Positions 9,201 to 16,617 of a stretch of DNA of 64,000 bases are shown here, piece by piece (the stretch's first letter is position 1; the number at the start of each line of letters is the position of its first letter). A program made the translations under genes and the position numbers. Location of the stretch: NCBI RefSeq assembly GCF_035989245.1, contig NZ_JAYMFF010000015.1:62001-126000 (forward strand), written 5' to 3'. Under the pieces are notes generated by a model. That model saw only the letters and a program-made list of their open reading frames with translations, had not been told where the DNA came from and ran no database searches. This DNA comes from Adlercreutzia wanghongyangiae (GTDB lineage: Bacteria > Actinomycetota > Coriobacteriia > Coriobacteriales > Eggerthellaceae).

Positions 9201-9772
9201 AGAGCGTCGTAATCCCACACGGCGATCTTCTGCACCTCGTGGGACGTGCGGAAGCCGTCGAAGAAGTTCAGGAAGGGAACGCGACCCTTGATGGCGGCCA
9301 AATGTGCCACCGCGGACAGGTCCATGACTTCCTGCACGTTGCCCTCGGCCAGCATCGCGAAGCCGGTCTGGCGGCAGGCCATAACATCGGAGTGGTCGCC
9401 GAAGATGTTCAGCGCCTGGGTGGACACCGTACGGGCCGACACGTGGAAGACGCTCGGCAGCGACTCAGCGGCAATCTTGTACATGTTGGGGATCATGAGG
9501 AGCAGGCCCTGGCTGGCCGTATAGGTGGTGGTCAGCGCGCCCGTGGCGAGGGACCCGTGCACCGCACCCGCTGCGCCGCCCTCGGACTGCATCTCGCACA
9601 CCTTCACCGTGGTGCCGAAGATGTTCTTGCGGCCCTGGGCTGCCCAGATGTCGACGAAGTCGGCCATGGGGCTCGAGGGAGTGATCGGGTAGATGCCGGC
9701 AACTTCGGTGAACGCGTAGGACACGTGCGCCGCGGCGTTGTTGCCGTCCATCGACTTGAGTTCTCTCGTCAT
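6221..9772 (-). CDS. nifJ: Pyruvate:ferredoxin (flavodoxin) oxidoreductase, single-chain
   Basis: A 1183-residue protein, normal length for the homodimeric enzyme that oxidatively decarboxylates pyruvate to acetyl-CoA and reduces ferredoxin. Order: alpha-type domain starting SMDGNNAAAHVSYAFTEVAG with YPITPSSPMAD; the gamma domain (GLGGDGTVGANKNS); two ferredoxin-type [4Fe-4S] motifs (CIECNQCAFVCP and CMGCGLCVIQCP, roughly residues 680-760); and a C-terminal thiamine-diphosphate domain (GSCAGCAQTSY, FGGDGWAYDIGYGG, SNTGGQASKAS). The ATG at 9772 has AGGAGAGG upstream. The frame stays open 86 codons further, but that part is Arg-rich and contains the promoter-like region, so it is excluded. The gene is monocistronic. 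Confidence 0.97.
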   Translation of the reverse strand: MTRELKSMDGNNAAAHVSYAFTEVAGIYPITPSSPMADFVDIWAAQGRKNIFGTTVKVCEMQSEGGAAGAVHGSLATGALTTTYTASQGLLLMIPNMYKIAAESLPSVFHVSARTVSTQALNIFGDHSDVMACRQTGFAMLAEGNVQEVMDLSAVAHLAAIKGRVPFLNFFDGFRTSHEVQKIAVWDYDALADMCDMDAVRAFREHSLNPERPAMRGSHENGDIFFQHRESCNPIYDELPAVVEEYMQKVNEKLGTNYQLFNYYGAPDADRVIVAMGSICDVAEEVIDYLNGQGEKVGLVKVRLYRPFVTAKFVEALPATVKKIAVLDRTKEPGSIGEPLYMDVVNALSVEGRDGIVVTGGRYGLGSKDTPPSSVFAIYTELAKDEPRRQFTIGIVDDVTNLSLPEVPAPNTAAPGTIECKFWGLGGDGTVGANKNSIKIIGDHTDKYVQAYFQYDSKKTGGVTISHLRFGDAPIRSPYYVNKADFVACHNPSYITKDFPMVRDVKPGGAFLINCQWTPEELDEHLSAAAKRYIAENDIKLYLINAIDLAIEIGMGKRTNTILQSAFFALAGVMPQAEAIQYMKDAATKSYASKGQDVVDMNHKAIDAGATAFVRVEVPASWKDAQDETAAVTIEGRPETVKLVEDIMFPVGRMDGDSLPVSAFVGYEDGQFPLGAAAYEKRGVAVSVPSWTPDTCIECNQCAFVCPHATIRPFALTDAEMAAAPAQTKHIPVKGKVGADMQYVLAVSPLDCMGCGLCVIQCPTDSLAMQPIADELDEQPVFDYCVNEVARKEELEGTSVKASQFKRPLLEFSGSCAGCAQTSYARLITQLFGDRMYIANATGCSSIWGGPAATSPYTVNADGHGPAWSNSLFEDNAEHGMGMLLGYEAVQDKVVVDTEALIECGGAAGELADAARAWLEVRTDAEASKGAAAAYIAALEGAAEGTGEVAELAAGILANKEYLTKKSVWIFGGDGWAYDIGYGGLDHVLASGKDVNVFVFDTEVYSNTGGQASKASNLGQVAQFAAAGKDVKKKSLAEIAMTYGYVYVAQIAMGANLNQTIKAITEAEAYPGPSLIIGYSPCEMHSIKGGMANCQTEMKKAVDCGYWNLLRFNPEGAPGKKLVIDSKEPVEGEYQNFLMNEARYSRLTREFPERASELFAENEQAAMDRWDHLQKLKDLYAAE

Positions 9773-10011
9773 GTTCCTCTCCTTTGCAGTGGCCCGCACC
9801 GATGGCGACCGGCTTCGCGGCCCTCGTCGCTCGTCGCGCGGGGTGGTACTGTCGCGGGAGAGTCGAGGGACGAAGCGCACCCGACGCGGGTCGGATTTGC
9901 TCTGCGAACAGAAATACCTTTTGAATATTAGCAGCCCCGCACCGGCTGACACCGCGTCACCCCCTCCCCGCCCCCGACACGGCCCGACCAGTCGGTCGGC
10001 GGGCACACGCA
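9773..10011 (-). promoter_or_regulatory. nifJ upstream region
   Basis: TAATAT (minus strand, 9925-9930) is a good -10 candidate, about 145 nt before the nifJ ATG, implying a long leader. The best -35 at suitable spacing is only TGTCAG. No gene is seen here. Confidence 0.35.
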
Positions 10012-10042
10012 AGAGGGAGCCCTCGAGCAAAGGGCTCCCTCT
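10012..10042. terminator. Strong stem-loop downstream of the protease gene
   Basis: AGAGGGAGCCC (10012-10022) and GGGCTCCCTCT (10032-10042) form a perfect 11-bp stem. There is no long T-tract on either side. It probably ends the protease transcript before the nifJ promoter region. Confidence 0.6.
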
Positions 10043-10137
10043 CGGATCGCGCGCACGGCCGTCAATCGCCTGTTCAGTTTACACGGCCAGTCAGCATTTG
10101 AAGCCGTCGAAGCCGATGAGCCACGGCGGCAGCGCTC

Positions 10138-11679
10138 CTAAGGATTGAGGCACGCTCCAGAGGAATTGAAGCGGTAGGCCTTCCCGCCGATCGTCCACGT
10201 ACCGCCAGCAAGCATCGAGCCCTCTGGGCCAGCGCCGGGCACATCCTTGGCCGGCCGCAAGTAGTACCAGGTGCTGCCGTCCTTAAACCAGCCGGTGCGC
10301 ATGGCGCAGCTGGAGTCGAAGGCATACCAGTAACTCCCTATTTTCTGCCAACCCGCAGCAGCCGCACCACTGGCCTGGAGGTAGTACCACTTCCCTCCGA
10401 CTTTCTGCCACCCGGTCAGCATGTACCCCGAGGAGCTGAAGTAGTACCAGGAGCCGCCCACCTGCTTCCAGCCAGTAGTCCTCGTACCGTTCGAGTTCAT
10501 GTAGGCCCAGCTTGAGCCACCGTAGGGCTTTTGCCAGCGTATAGGCACAATGGAGCTATACCTCCATTGATAAGAGGGACTACTTCCAATTGCAGGCACC
10601 CCAATCGAATCTTTTCTCATCTCCTCGTAAGAGCCAGTCGTAGGGTTCATTATGGTAACCGACTGTTTACCGCTGCTGTCAGTAGAATACCCGCAAACTA
10701 CAACATCGTGCCCAGTCCCTCCTCCGCTGCGAGCCAAATGAGCAATTATCGGGATTCCGCTACCGACCCAATTGCGCACATTTAAATCTGTCATAGTCCC
10801 ACTTACAACAAACCCATCAACCTTTGTTGAGCCACCTGAATAGCAAAATAATCCGAGAGCAGTCACCACATTTGCATCTGTTCCGGCCTTATTATCAACG
10901 CCAAGAACTTGACGACAAATTTGCGTATCAGACCGGTTTACACCTGTGAGATAGCCGCCCACGGACGAGGAACAGGCAGCCCAACAAGTAAGACTCCCCT
11001 GCTGCTTCACCCTCCATGTGCGCACACTTGCGTTAACCCCTGCAGCAAGAGGCTCTCCGGCCTTTTCGTCAGAAAACAAGAAAGGGATCTCGTTTTTCGA
11101 AGCTTGAGTCAAAAAGCTATCATCACCATATTTCTGAAACTGATTTTGCTCGGCAAATGATCGCAACTCAGAAACAGAAGAGACGCCACCTAGAAGACGA
11201 GTATCAACCAATGAACTGACATCTGCACTTGTTCCGTTTATTGCACGCAAATGAGCGCCTGAATCGCTCAACGAAATTAGATAGGCGCTGTCCTCTTTCA
11301 TAAGCCGATCGACTTCTCCGATCTCGGCAGTTGTTAGACGATACAAGATATCTTGGCCGTCATCAAACGCCAGCAAACAAGCTACCACGCTCCCCTCAGC
11401 ATAAATAGGCCTGCAAATTATAGAGTAGTCGGAAGGGTCACCGCCATAAGCACGAATGGGGCTCCCCAGCCGCAACAAGTCAATACTGACATCGGGGAAA
11501 TTGTAATCCTCTTGGTAATTTGCATCTCCCATCATGGCCTCCACCATGGAGGCAGCCGCTACAATATCCGACCGTTCTCTATCTGCTGCGAAGTCATCCG
11601 CAACCGCGGGTATCCTTACTGCGCACGCCACCATCACTGACAGCCAAATGATCGCTATGAGCTTCTTCAAACCCCTCAT
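10138..11679 (-). CDS. Secreted papain-like cysteine protease with C-terminal cell-wall-binding repeats
   Basis: A 513-residue protein. Residues 1-27 are a Sec signal peptide ending PAVA. Residues about 68-150 form a domain shared with the neighbouring lipoprotein (LGSPIRAY against LGNPIPAY). Residues about 220-385 are a papain-like domain of the C39_2/AvrRpt2 type, with Gln227, Cys232 (SLTCWAACSSS), His324 (GTGHDVVVCGY) and Asn345 (IMNPTTG) in catalytic order. From residue 388 there are about five glucan/choline-type wall-binding repeats (GWKQVGGSWYYF, GWQKVGGKWYYL, GWFKDGSTWYYL). It is probably exported and held on the envelope. AGAGAGGAG precedes the ATG. Base composition is more AT-rich than flanking genes, suggesting acquisition. 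The substrate is unknown. Confidence 0.82.
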   Translation of the reverse strand: MRGLKKLIAIIWLSVMVACAVRIPAVADDFAADRERSDIVAAASMVEAMMGDANYQEDYNFPDVSIDLLRLGSPIRAYGGDPSDYSIICRPIYAEGSVVACLLAFDDGQDILYRLTTAEIGEVDRLMKEDSAYLISLSDSGAHLRAINGTSADVSSLVDTRLLGGVSSVSELRSFAEQNQFQKYGDDSFLTQASKNEIPFLFSDEKAGEPLAAGVNASVRTWRVKQQGSLTCWAACSSSVGGYLTGVNRSDTQICRQVLGVDNKAGTDANVVTALGLFCYSGGSTKVDGFVVSGTMTDLNVRNWVGSGIPIIAHLARSGGGTGHDVVVCGYSTDSSGKQSVTIMNPTTGSYEEMRKDSIGVPAIGSSPSYQWRYSSIVPIRWQKPYGGSSWAYMNSNGTRTTGWKQVGGSWYYFSSSGYMLTGWQKVGGKWYYLQASGAAAAGWQKIGSYWYAFDSSCAMRTGWFKDGSTWYYLRPAKDVPGAGPEGSMLAGGTWTIGGKAYRFNSSGACLNP

Positions 11680-11711
11680 GACAGCTCCTCTCTTCTATCA
11701 TTACTACCAGT

Positions 11712-12362
11712 TCACTTCGCCAAGAGACAAGTCCGCCCAATGGGCTCCCACCATGAAAGCTTGTCGGCATATTCGCCCATTTTGCTTCCCCAATCCTTTT
11801 GGGCGGCATCGAACGCGCTGTCTGACGCCGCCAGGTTTCCAACGTCGCGCATTTCACCCCTGCGGGATACCAAAAGCCCTCCCACATCCCAGGCATCGCA
11901 TTCCACGAGATAACACGGATCCCCCCTCTCAAGAATATCAGCAAATCGATCCAAGCCATTCACCTGAATGAAAGCCTCCCCCGCAGCTCCCCGATGCATA
12001 ACCTTCGATACGTAAATCAGCGCAGTCAGTGTATCTCCCCTGAACCGGGGGTAAACCGCAACATACTCCTCAATAGCGCCATCTGGCAAAATGCGATAAG
12101 CGGGTATAGGGTTTCCCAGGCAATACTCCGGCAAGGTCGCCTGCGAAACCTCCTCCTTGGCAAGAGAAGACGCGAATTCCCTGGATTCAACATCGCTTAA
12201 AACGTACTCACCATATTTGTCATAGCACCAATCGAATTGTCCCGTCGGCTCTTCTCGTACCTTTGATCCCGAGCAACCAAGAATCGTCAGCGTCATCAGA
12301 AAGACCACCACTATAAAAAATGCCCTATAGCGACCTTTTGCCCTACCACCACCTCTTATCAT
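11712..12362 (-). CDS. Lipoprotein paired with the protease
   Basis: A 216-residue protein with a basic N-terminus, a hydrophobic stretch and a lipobox (TILGC) near residue 30, so it is anchored on the outer face of the membrane. The region LGNPIPAY through DILERGDPCYLVEC parallels residues about 71-135 of the protease encoded 32 nt downstream (LGSPIRAY to DSAYLIS), pointing to a common domain. The start at 12362 is chosen for AAGGAGGGAAAG just before the ATG; an upstream in-frame start lacks a site. It is probably co-transcribed with the protease, perhaps as a partner, inhibitor or immunity-like factor; this is inference only. Confidence 0.65.
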   Translation of the reverse strand: MIRGGGRAKGRYRAFFIVVVFLMTLTILGCSGSKVREEPTGQFDWCYDKYGEYVLSDVESREFASSLAKEEVSQATLPEYCLGNPIPAYRILPDGAIEEYVAVYPRFRGDTLTALIYVSKVMHRGAAGEAFIQVNGLDRFADILERGDPCYLVECDAWDVGGLLVSRRGEMRDVGNLAASDSAFDAAQKDWGSKMGEYADKLSWWEPIGRTCLLAK

Positions 12363-12565
12363 TCTTTCCCTCCTTCGCCAACTCCAACACGCCGATTCGA
12401 TTAACATCACCCGTTGCCACGCCCCTCCTACCATCCTCCCACTCTCTGGCCCTCCACATCGTGGCGTGGTCTTTTTCGCATATACTCAGCCGCTCGCCTT
12501 CGCCTCTTCACTATCCTCGAGCAAAACGAGCGGCGAAACGGACCGTGATACTCTCCGTCAGAAAG

Positions 12566-12844
12566 CTAGCCCTCCAACGTGAACGGAATGTACACCGAGG
12601 AGTCGGAGACCTCCACCTCGGAGAGGATGCGCGCCAGCACGGCCGCGGATTCAATCCTCCCGGACAGAGTCACGGGGTCGGCCCCCGACGCACCTCCATA
12701 CTCCACACCGATGCCGCAAACCGCATCCGCCCCGATCACGATATCGCGACGACAAGCGACGAACTCCTCAAACCGTCGCAATACACACTGACAGCCCCTC
12801 CTCGCCCCCTCACTGCATCGCCCTTCATCTGCTATACACCGCAA
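12566..12844 (-). pseudogene. Possible gene remnant, unrecognised
   Basis: An open minus-strand frame of 92 codons whose last 35 residues (TLSGRIESAAVLARILSEVE and onward) alternate hydrophobic and polar residues like a folded domain. There is no ATG, only a TTG without a ribosome binding site, and the first part is Cys/Arg-rich and unnatural. It could be the C-terminus of a degraded gene or a chance frame. The rest of 12363-12565 holds nothing recognised. Confidence 0.22.
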
Positions 12845-12915
12845 AGCCCCTCTTTCTTACAGGATCCTCCAAAAAATTTTTGAAAAGTTTTTGCCAGCAG
12901 CCCCGTCCTCCCGTT

Positions 12916-13464
12916 ATGCTTAACGTCACCAAGAGGAAGGGGCTGGAACCGATTCGCGGATCGCCGAACATAGCAAAGACCATCGCCGCCCACAAAGAGG
13001 CCGTCTATCGCCTCGCCGTCAGTATGCTCGGCTCCACCGACCAGGCTGATGATGTAACCCAGGAAGCGTTTATCGCTCTCTATCAAAGCCAACTCACCTT
13101 CGCAAGCGACGCTCATGTGAGAAACTGGCTTTTGAAGGTGGCGGCCAACCGGTGCCGCAATATCATTCGCAGCCGAACGCGCCACCCTTCCCTCGCGTTC
13201 GACGAGTCACGCGCGTCCATTGAGGAAATGCGCCATGCCGCCTTCGAGCAGCGCGAGCAAGACCAGGCGCAAAAAGCGATCCTTTGGGAGCACGTCGAAC
13301 GACTTCCCCTTGACTTGCGCGAAGTCATACACCTTAAGTACGTAGAAGACCTGGACACGAAAAGCATCGCCGCCATTTGCGGCATCTCGACCGGAGCCGT
13401 CCACGCCCGTCTCTTTCGCGCCCGTGCGCACCTGCGGAGCTCCTTGAAGGGAGTTGCCTCATGA
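12916..13464 (+). CDS. ECF-type RNA polymerase sigma factor
   Basis: About 182 residues. Region 2 (VYRLAVSMLGSTDQADDVTQ then EAFIALYQSQ) includes the core-binding and -10-recognition helices. Region 4 (LPLDLREVIHLKYVEDLDTK, then SIAAICGISTGAVHARLFRA) is the -35-binding helix-turn-helix. The ATG at 12916 is the first ATG but has no clear ribosome binding site; a TTG at 12880 lies further up, so the start is uncertain. The stop overlaps the next gene's ATG (ATGA), showing translational coupling to a membrane anti-sigma-like protein. The signal sensed is unknown. Confidence 0.9.
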   Translation: MLNVTKRKGLEPIRGSPNIAKTIAAHKEAVYRLAVSMLGSTDQADDVTQEAFIALYQSQLTFASDAHVRNWLLKVAANRCRNIIRSRTRHPSLAFDESRASIEEMRHAAFEQREQDQAQKAILWEHVERLPLDLREVIHLKYVEDLDTKSIAAICGISTGAVHARLFRARAHLRSSLKGVAS

Positions 13465-14324
13465 GCAAGCTTGACTTTAGCGTCTATCGCGAGCAAATGC
13501 GATCGATTCGCACGCCCGACGACCTTGAGAAGCGCATCATGGAGCGCCTTAAGGAGGAGCGGCTGTTCCAAGGAATGGACTGTCCGCAAGCCACGATGCC
13601 CTCCGACACAAAACCGCACGTACGAGCGCGAACTACACCGTCCACACGACGAAAACGCATCATTATCAGCAGTGCGGCCGCCTGTTGCATTGTCCTCGCC
13701 GGCATCGCCACTGCGGCCTCTCTATCCGCACAGCCAGCGACACCCGTCCACGAAGACATATCGGCCGGGGCCATTGATACAACCGGCATGTCAGGCACCG
13801 ATAGCGCGGCCGGGGCCATCAGCGAATCCGAAGTACCCGATGCCGGCACCACAGCAGAATCCAGCAACGAGGCGGAAGGGGTTGCCATTTCCGCAGAGCT
13901 GTTCTTTCAGCCCCACCTTACCGAAGAGGGAGGACACAAGCGGTGGTCTGTTGGAACCATCATGATTGAGCTGCCCGCGAGCACAAGGCAATGGCCTCAA
14001 CTTGCCGTAGAAGGCGCTCCAAATCTCAAGGTAGAAGAGCCCCGTGGCCCCAAAGATGCAGCGGACGCGACCCAAATAGTGAGCTACGAGGTTGTCGCAA
14101 CGGACATCGTGGAATCCTACGTAACAAACAAAGACCATCCCGGCGAACCGCAGCAGGCATTCCTTGAGATGCTGGCATCGGCGATGTTTGAAATCAGAAC
14201 TACCAACGAATTCGCTCGTCTCACCTGCGATCCAGCCGCTCTTTCCGAGACGGCAGCCGCCCTCGAGGCATCCGACTCCACCGCCGGCAGCAACCGCACC
14301 ATCCCCCTTGTGCCATCCTCCTAG
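13461..14324 (+). CDS. Membrane anti-sigma-like protein coupled to the ECF sigma factor
   Basis: A 287-residue protein. Residues 1-60 are cytoplasmic, charged, and include DDLEKRIMERLKEER, a helix suited to binding a sigma factor. Residues about 62-88 form one membrane helix (IIISSAAACCIVLAGIATAA). The remaining 200 residues are extracytoplasmic, with a Ser/Gly/Glu-rich linker and then a folded part (VAISAELFFQPHL, IMIELPAST). It has no zinc-anti-sigma HxxxCxxC motif. Function is inferred from the ATGA overlap with the sigma gene and from topology. It could also be a sensor without anti-sigma activity. Confidence 0.6.
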   Translation: MSKLDFSVYREQMRSIRTPDDLEKRIMERLKEERLFQGMDCPQATMPSDTKPHVRARTTPSTRRKRIIISSAAACCIVLAGIATAASLSAQPATPVHEDISAGAIDTTGMSGTDSAAGAISESEVPDAGTTAESSNEAEGVAISAELFFQPHLTEEGGHKRWSVGTIMIELPASTRQWPQLAVEGAPNLKVEEPRGPKDAADATQIVSYEVVATDIVESYVTNKDHPGEPQQAFLEMLASAMFEIRTTNEFARLTCDPAALSETAAALEASDSTAGSNRTIPLVPSS

Positions 14325-14336
14325 CATCAATGCAAA

Positions 14337-14364
14337 AGCGGGGCCGCCCGAAAGCGATCCCGCT
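14337..14364 (+). terminator. Weak hairpin after the sigma operon
   Basis: AGCGGG and CCCGCT can pair around a 16-nt GC-rich loop 12 bases past the stop. There is no T-tract. Low-grade terminator candidate. Confidence 0.3.
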
Positions 14365-14435
14365 CCGCACCAAACACGCCAGGCGATGCACCCAGGGCGC
14401 CCCCTATGAATCCACCAGACTCTCGGCCTCTCAGC

Positions 14436-14651
14436 CTAGTGCACAGAGGACACGCCCGCATCGCCACACTCATTCGCGGCGGTAGAAACACTCTCTGCAG
14501 AATCGTTCCGCTTAGGAATCACAAGCAAGATGATTATGCTCGTAATCGGATCGAGCAACAAGGCCACAGCAAAAAACACCCGAGGAAGAAGCAGGAGATC
14601 CTCCTCCCCACTTACCTTGTTTTCAAGAAAGACAACGAGAGCATTCCCCTC
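14436..14651 (-). pseudogene. Remnant of a small membrane protein gene
   Basis: A 71-codon minus-strand frame without an in-frame ATG encodes a plausible membrane segment (LPRVFFAVALLLDPITSIII then LLVIPKRN) and a polar tail ending SSVH. An ATG with AGAGGGGA before it lies at 14644, one base out of frame, so a single-base indel would join start and body. No family is recognised. The remaining bases of 14325-14887 show nothing else. Confidence 0.3.
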
Positions 14652-14887
14652 TCATGCTTGAAAGAATACCTGAACTCCCAGACGCCGGCCGCAGCGAAAA
14701 CCTGCCTCGATTTCCGGTTTTCCACCGTTTGAGGACGGGGAAGCACGGGTGTGCTGCGGTGTGACCGGTAAAACGCCTGGTCACGGTCTCATAAGAAAGC
14801 GCGTTCGCCCGACGAGATGCGAGATACGGTGGAAATCGGGAAATCGAGGCGTTTTTTGGAAAGCGGAATGCGGGGCGCGGCTTTCCC

Positions 14888-14893
14888 TATAAT
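14888..14893 (+). promoter_or_regulatory. -10 element upstream of the solute-binding protein gene
   Basis: A perfect TATAAT 35 nt before the ATG at 14929. No -35 is seen at normal spacing; TTGGAA lies 26 nt upstream. An activator may be needed. Confidence 0.45.
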
Positions 14894-14928
14894 GAAGCGA
14901 AAGTCGCAACGCCCTCAGGAGGATATCC

Positions 14929-16566
14929 ATGCAGCCCACCGCCCGCCCGTCCCTGTCCCGACGCGCCTTCGTAGCCGGCAGCGCCGCCATCGCCGCGACG
15001 CTCGCTCTGGGCGGGTGCGCGCGCGACGAGGCGGGCTCCGCGGCATCCGGCGAGCCGGAGCCGGGTGCCACGCCGCCCGACAGCGGGGTGGCCGCGGCGC
15101 TGACGGCCGTGCTGCCCTACGAGGGCGGCAGCTGCAATCCGGTGGGCGCCTCCTCGGCACTGTTCATCGCGGCGGGGTGGCACGTGTACGAGGGCCTCTA
15201 CGAGCTGGATCTGCACACCTACCGCCCGGAGCTGGGGCTGGCCGCCGACATTCCCATGCAGGTGTCCGAGCTGGAATACGAGGTGACGCTGCGCGACAAC
15301 CTGCGCTTCTCCGACGGCTCCGTGCTCACCGTGGAAGACGTGTGCAATGCCTTCCGCCTGAACATGGAAAGCGACACCTACGGCGCCCTGCTGTCGTTCA
15401 TCCAGGCGGTGGTCGCCAAAGACGAGCAAACGGTGCGGTTCACCCTCAGCTCGCCTATGGGCTCGCTCTTGCGCGAGCGTCTGGCCCTCGTGCGGGTGTT
15501 CCCCGCGCACCTCACCCCCGAGGAACTGGAAACCGCGCCCGTGGGCAGCGGCCCGTGGCGCTACGATGCCATCGACCTCGTGGAAGGCGGGCGCATCACA
15601 TTCACGCCAAACCCCTACTACGCCGGCGCCTTCCCCGCCACCTGCGAGCGCATGGAGTGGTCGGTGATCCTGGACGACGAGAAGCGCACCGCCGCCCTCA
15701 CCGAAAAGCGCGCCCTGTGCATCGAGGCCGCCCCCGAAGTGCTGGCCGACCAGATCACCGCCGCGGGCGCCACCATCGAGTACGTACCGGGCTTCGCGGC
15801 CCCCTTCCTCATGTTCAACTGCCTGAAAGCGCCCTTCGACGACGTGCGGGTGCGCCAGGCGCTGCTGTACGCCCTGGACGTGGATTCCCTCATCGCGCAG
15901 ATCACCGCCGGGCACGCCCGGGCCTGCACGAGCTTGCTGCCCGACTACTTCCGCGGCTACCACCGCGCCTCCACCGTGTACAGCTACGACAAGGAGAAGG
16001 CCCGCGCCCTGCTGACCGATGCGGGGGTAGAAGAGCTGGCCCTCACCCTGCGCTGCAACGACAACTGGGTAAGCGAACTGGCGGCCGCGCTCGCGGAGGA
16101 CTGGGCAGCCATCGGCGTGACCGCCGAGGTGGTGCCCTACGACACCGCCGAGCTGTTCGCCGACATCTCCACCGCACCCGAAGCCGATGCCGTGCTGCCC
16201 TTCGATGTGGTGCTGTCGCCGGGCGATCCGTCCTGCTTCGGCAACGACCCCGACTTGCTCATCAACTGGTGGTACGGCGACAACGTGTGGACGCGCGCCC
16301 GCAGCTGTTGGGCCGCCTCAACGCCGTTCGCCACGCTGACGCAGCTGGTGCAGGATGCGCGTGTGACCACCGACGAAGCCGAGCAGCAGGAACTGTGGAA
16401 CCAATGCTTCGACCTCATCGCAGCCGAGGCCCCGCTGTACCCGCTGTTCCACCGCGAGACGGCCACCGCCTACTACGAGGCGCAGCTTGACGGCTACGAT
16501 CCCATCTCGGCCACGGGACTGCTGTTCCTGGGCACCACGCCCATGAAGGAAACCGACACCCTGTAG
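14929..16566 (+). CDS. ABC transporter solute-binding lipoprotein, family 5 (oligopeptide/nickel type)
   Basis: A 545-residue protein. Residues 10-32 carry SRRAFVAGS, a hydrophobic stretch and the lipobox LALGGC, so it is exported (possibly by Tat) and lipid-anchored. The body is the SBP_bac_5 fold of DppA/OppA/NikA: EVTLRDNLRFSDGSVLTVED near residue 120, GSGPWRYDAID near 205, and FNCLKAPFDDVRVRQALLYA near 300. CAGGAGGATATCC precedes the ATG. No permease or ATPase gene is adjacent, so it is an orphan that must use a transporter encoded elsewhere or act as a receptor. The ligand is unknown. Confidence 0.88.
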   Translation: MQPTARPSLSRRAFVAGSAAIAATLALGGCARDEAGSAASGEPEPGATPPDSGVAAALTAVLPYEGGSCNPVGASSALFIAAGWHVYEGLYELDLHTYRPELGLAADIPMQVSELEYEVTLRDNLRFSDGSVLTVEDVCNAFRLNMESDTYGALLSFIQAVVAKDEQTVRFTLSSPMGSLLRERLALVRVFPAHLTPEELETAPVGSGPWRYDAIDLVEGGRITFTPNPYYAGAFPATCERMEWSVILDDEKRTAALTEKRALCIEAAPEVLADQITAAGATIEYVPGFAAPFLMFNCLKAPFDDVRVRQALLYALDVDSLIAQITAGHARACTSLLPDYFRGYHRASTVYSYDKEKARALLTDAGVEELALTLRCNDNWVSELAAALAEDWAAIGVTAEVVPYDTAELFADISTAPEADAVLPFDVVLSPGDPSCFGNDPDLLINWWYGDNVWTRARSCWAASTPFATLTQLVQDARVTTDEAEQQELWNQCFDLIAAEAPLYPLFHRETATAYYEAQLDGYDPISATGLLFLGTTPMKETDTL

Positions 16567-16617
16567 GAGCGGCGCAACTCCGGCCGAGGCCCCGCGTTCG
16601 GCCGAGGGCGGCGGGGG

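Noticed and set aside
9773..10030. An 86-codon N-terminal extension of nifJ
   Set aside because: Arg/Pro-rich and unlike the family; a perfect ribosome binding site lies before the ATG at 9772, and the extension covers the promoter-like TAATAT.
13377..13460. A longer N-terminus for the anti-sigma-like protein
   Set aside because: It would overlap the conserved end of the sigma factor; the ATGA junction at 13461 is the natural coupled start.
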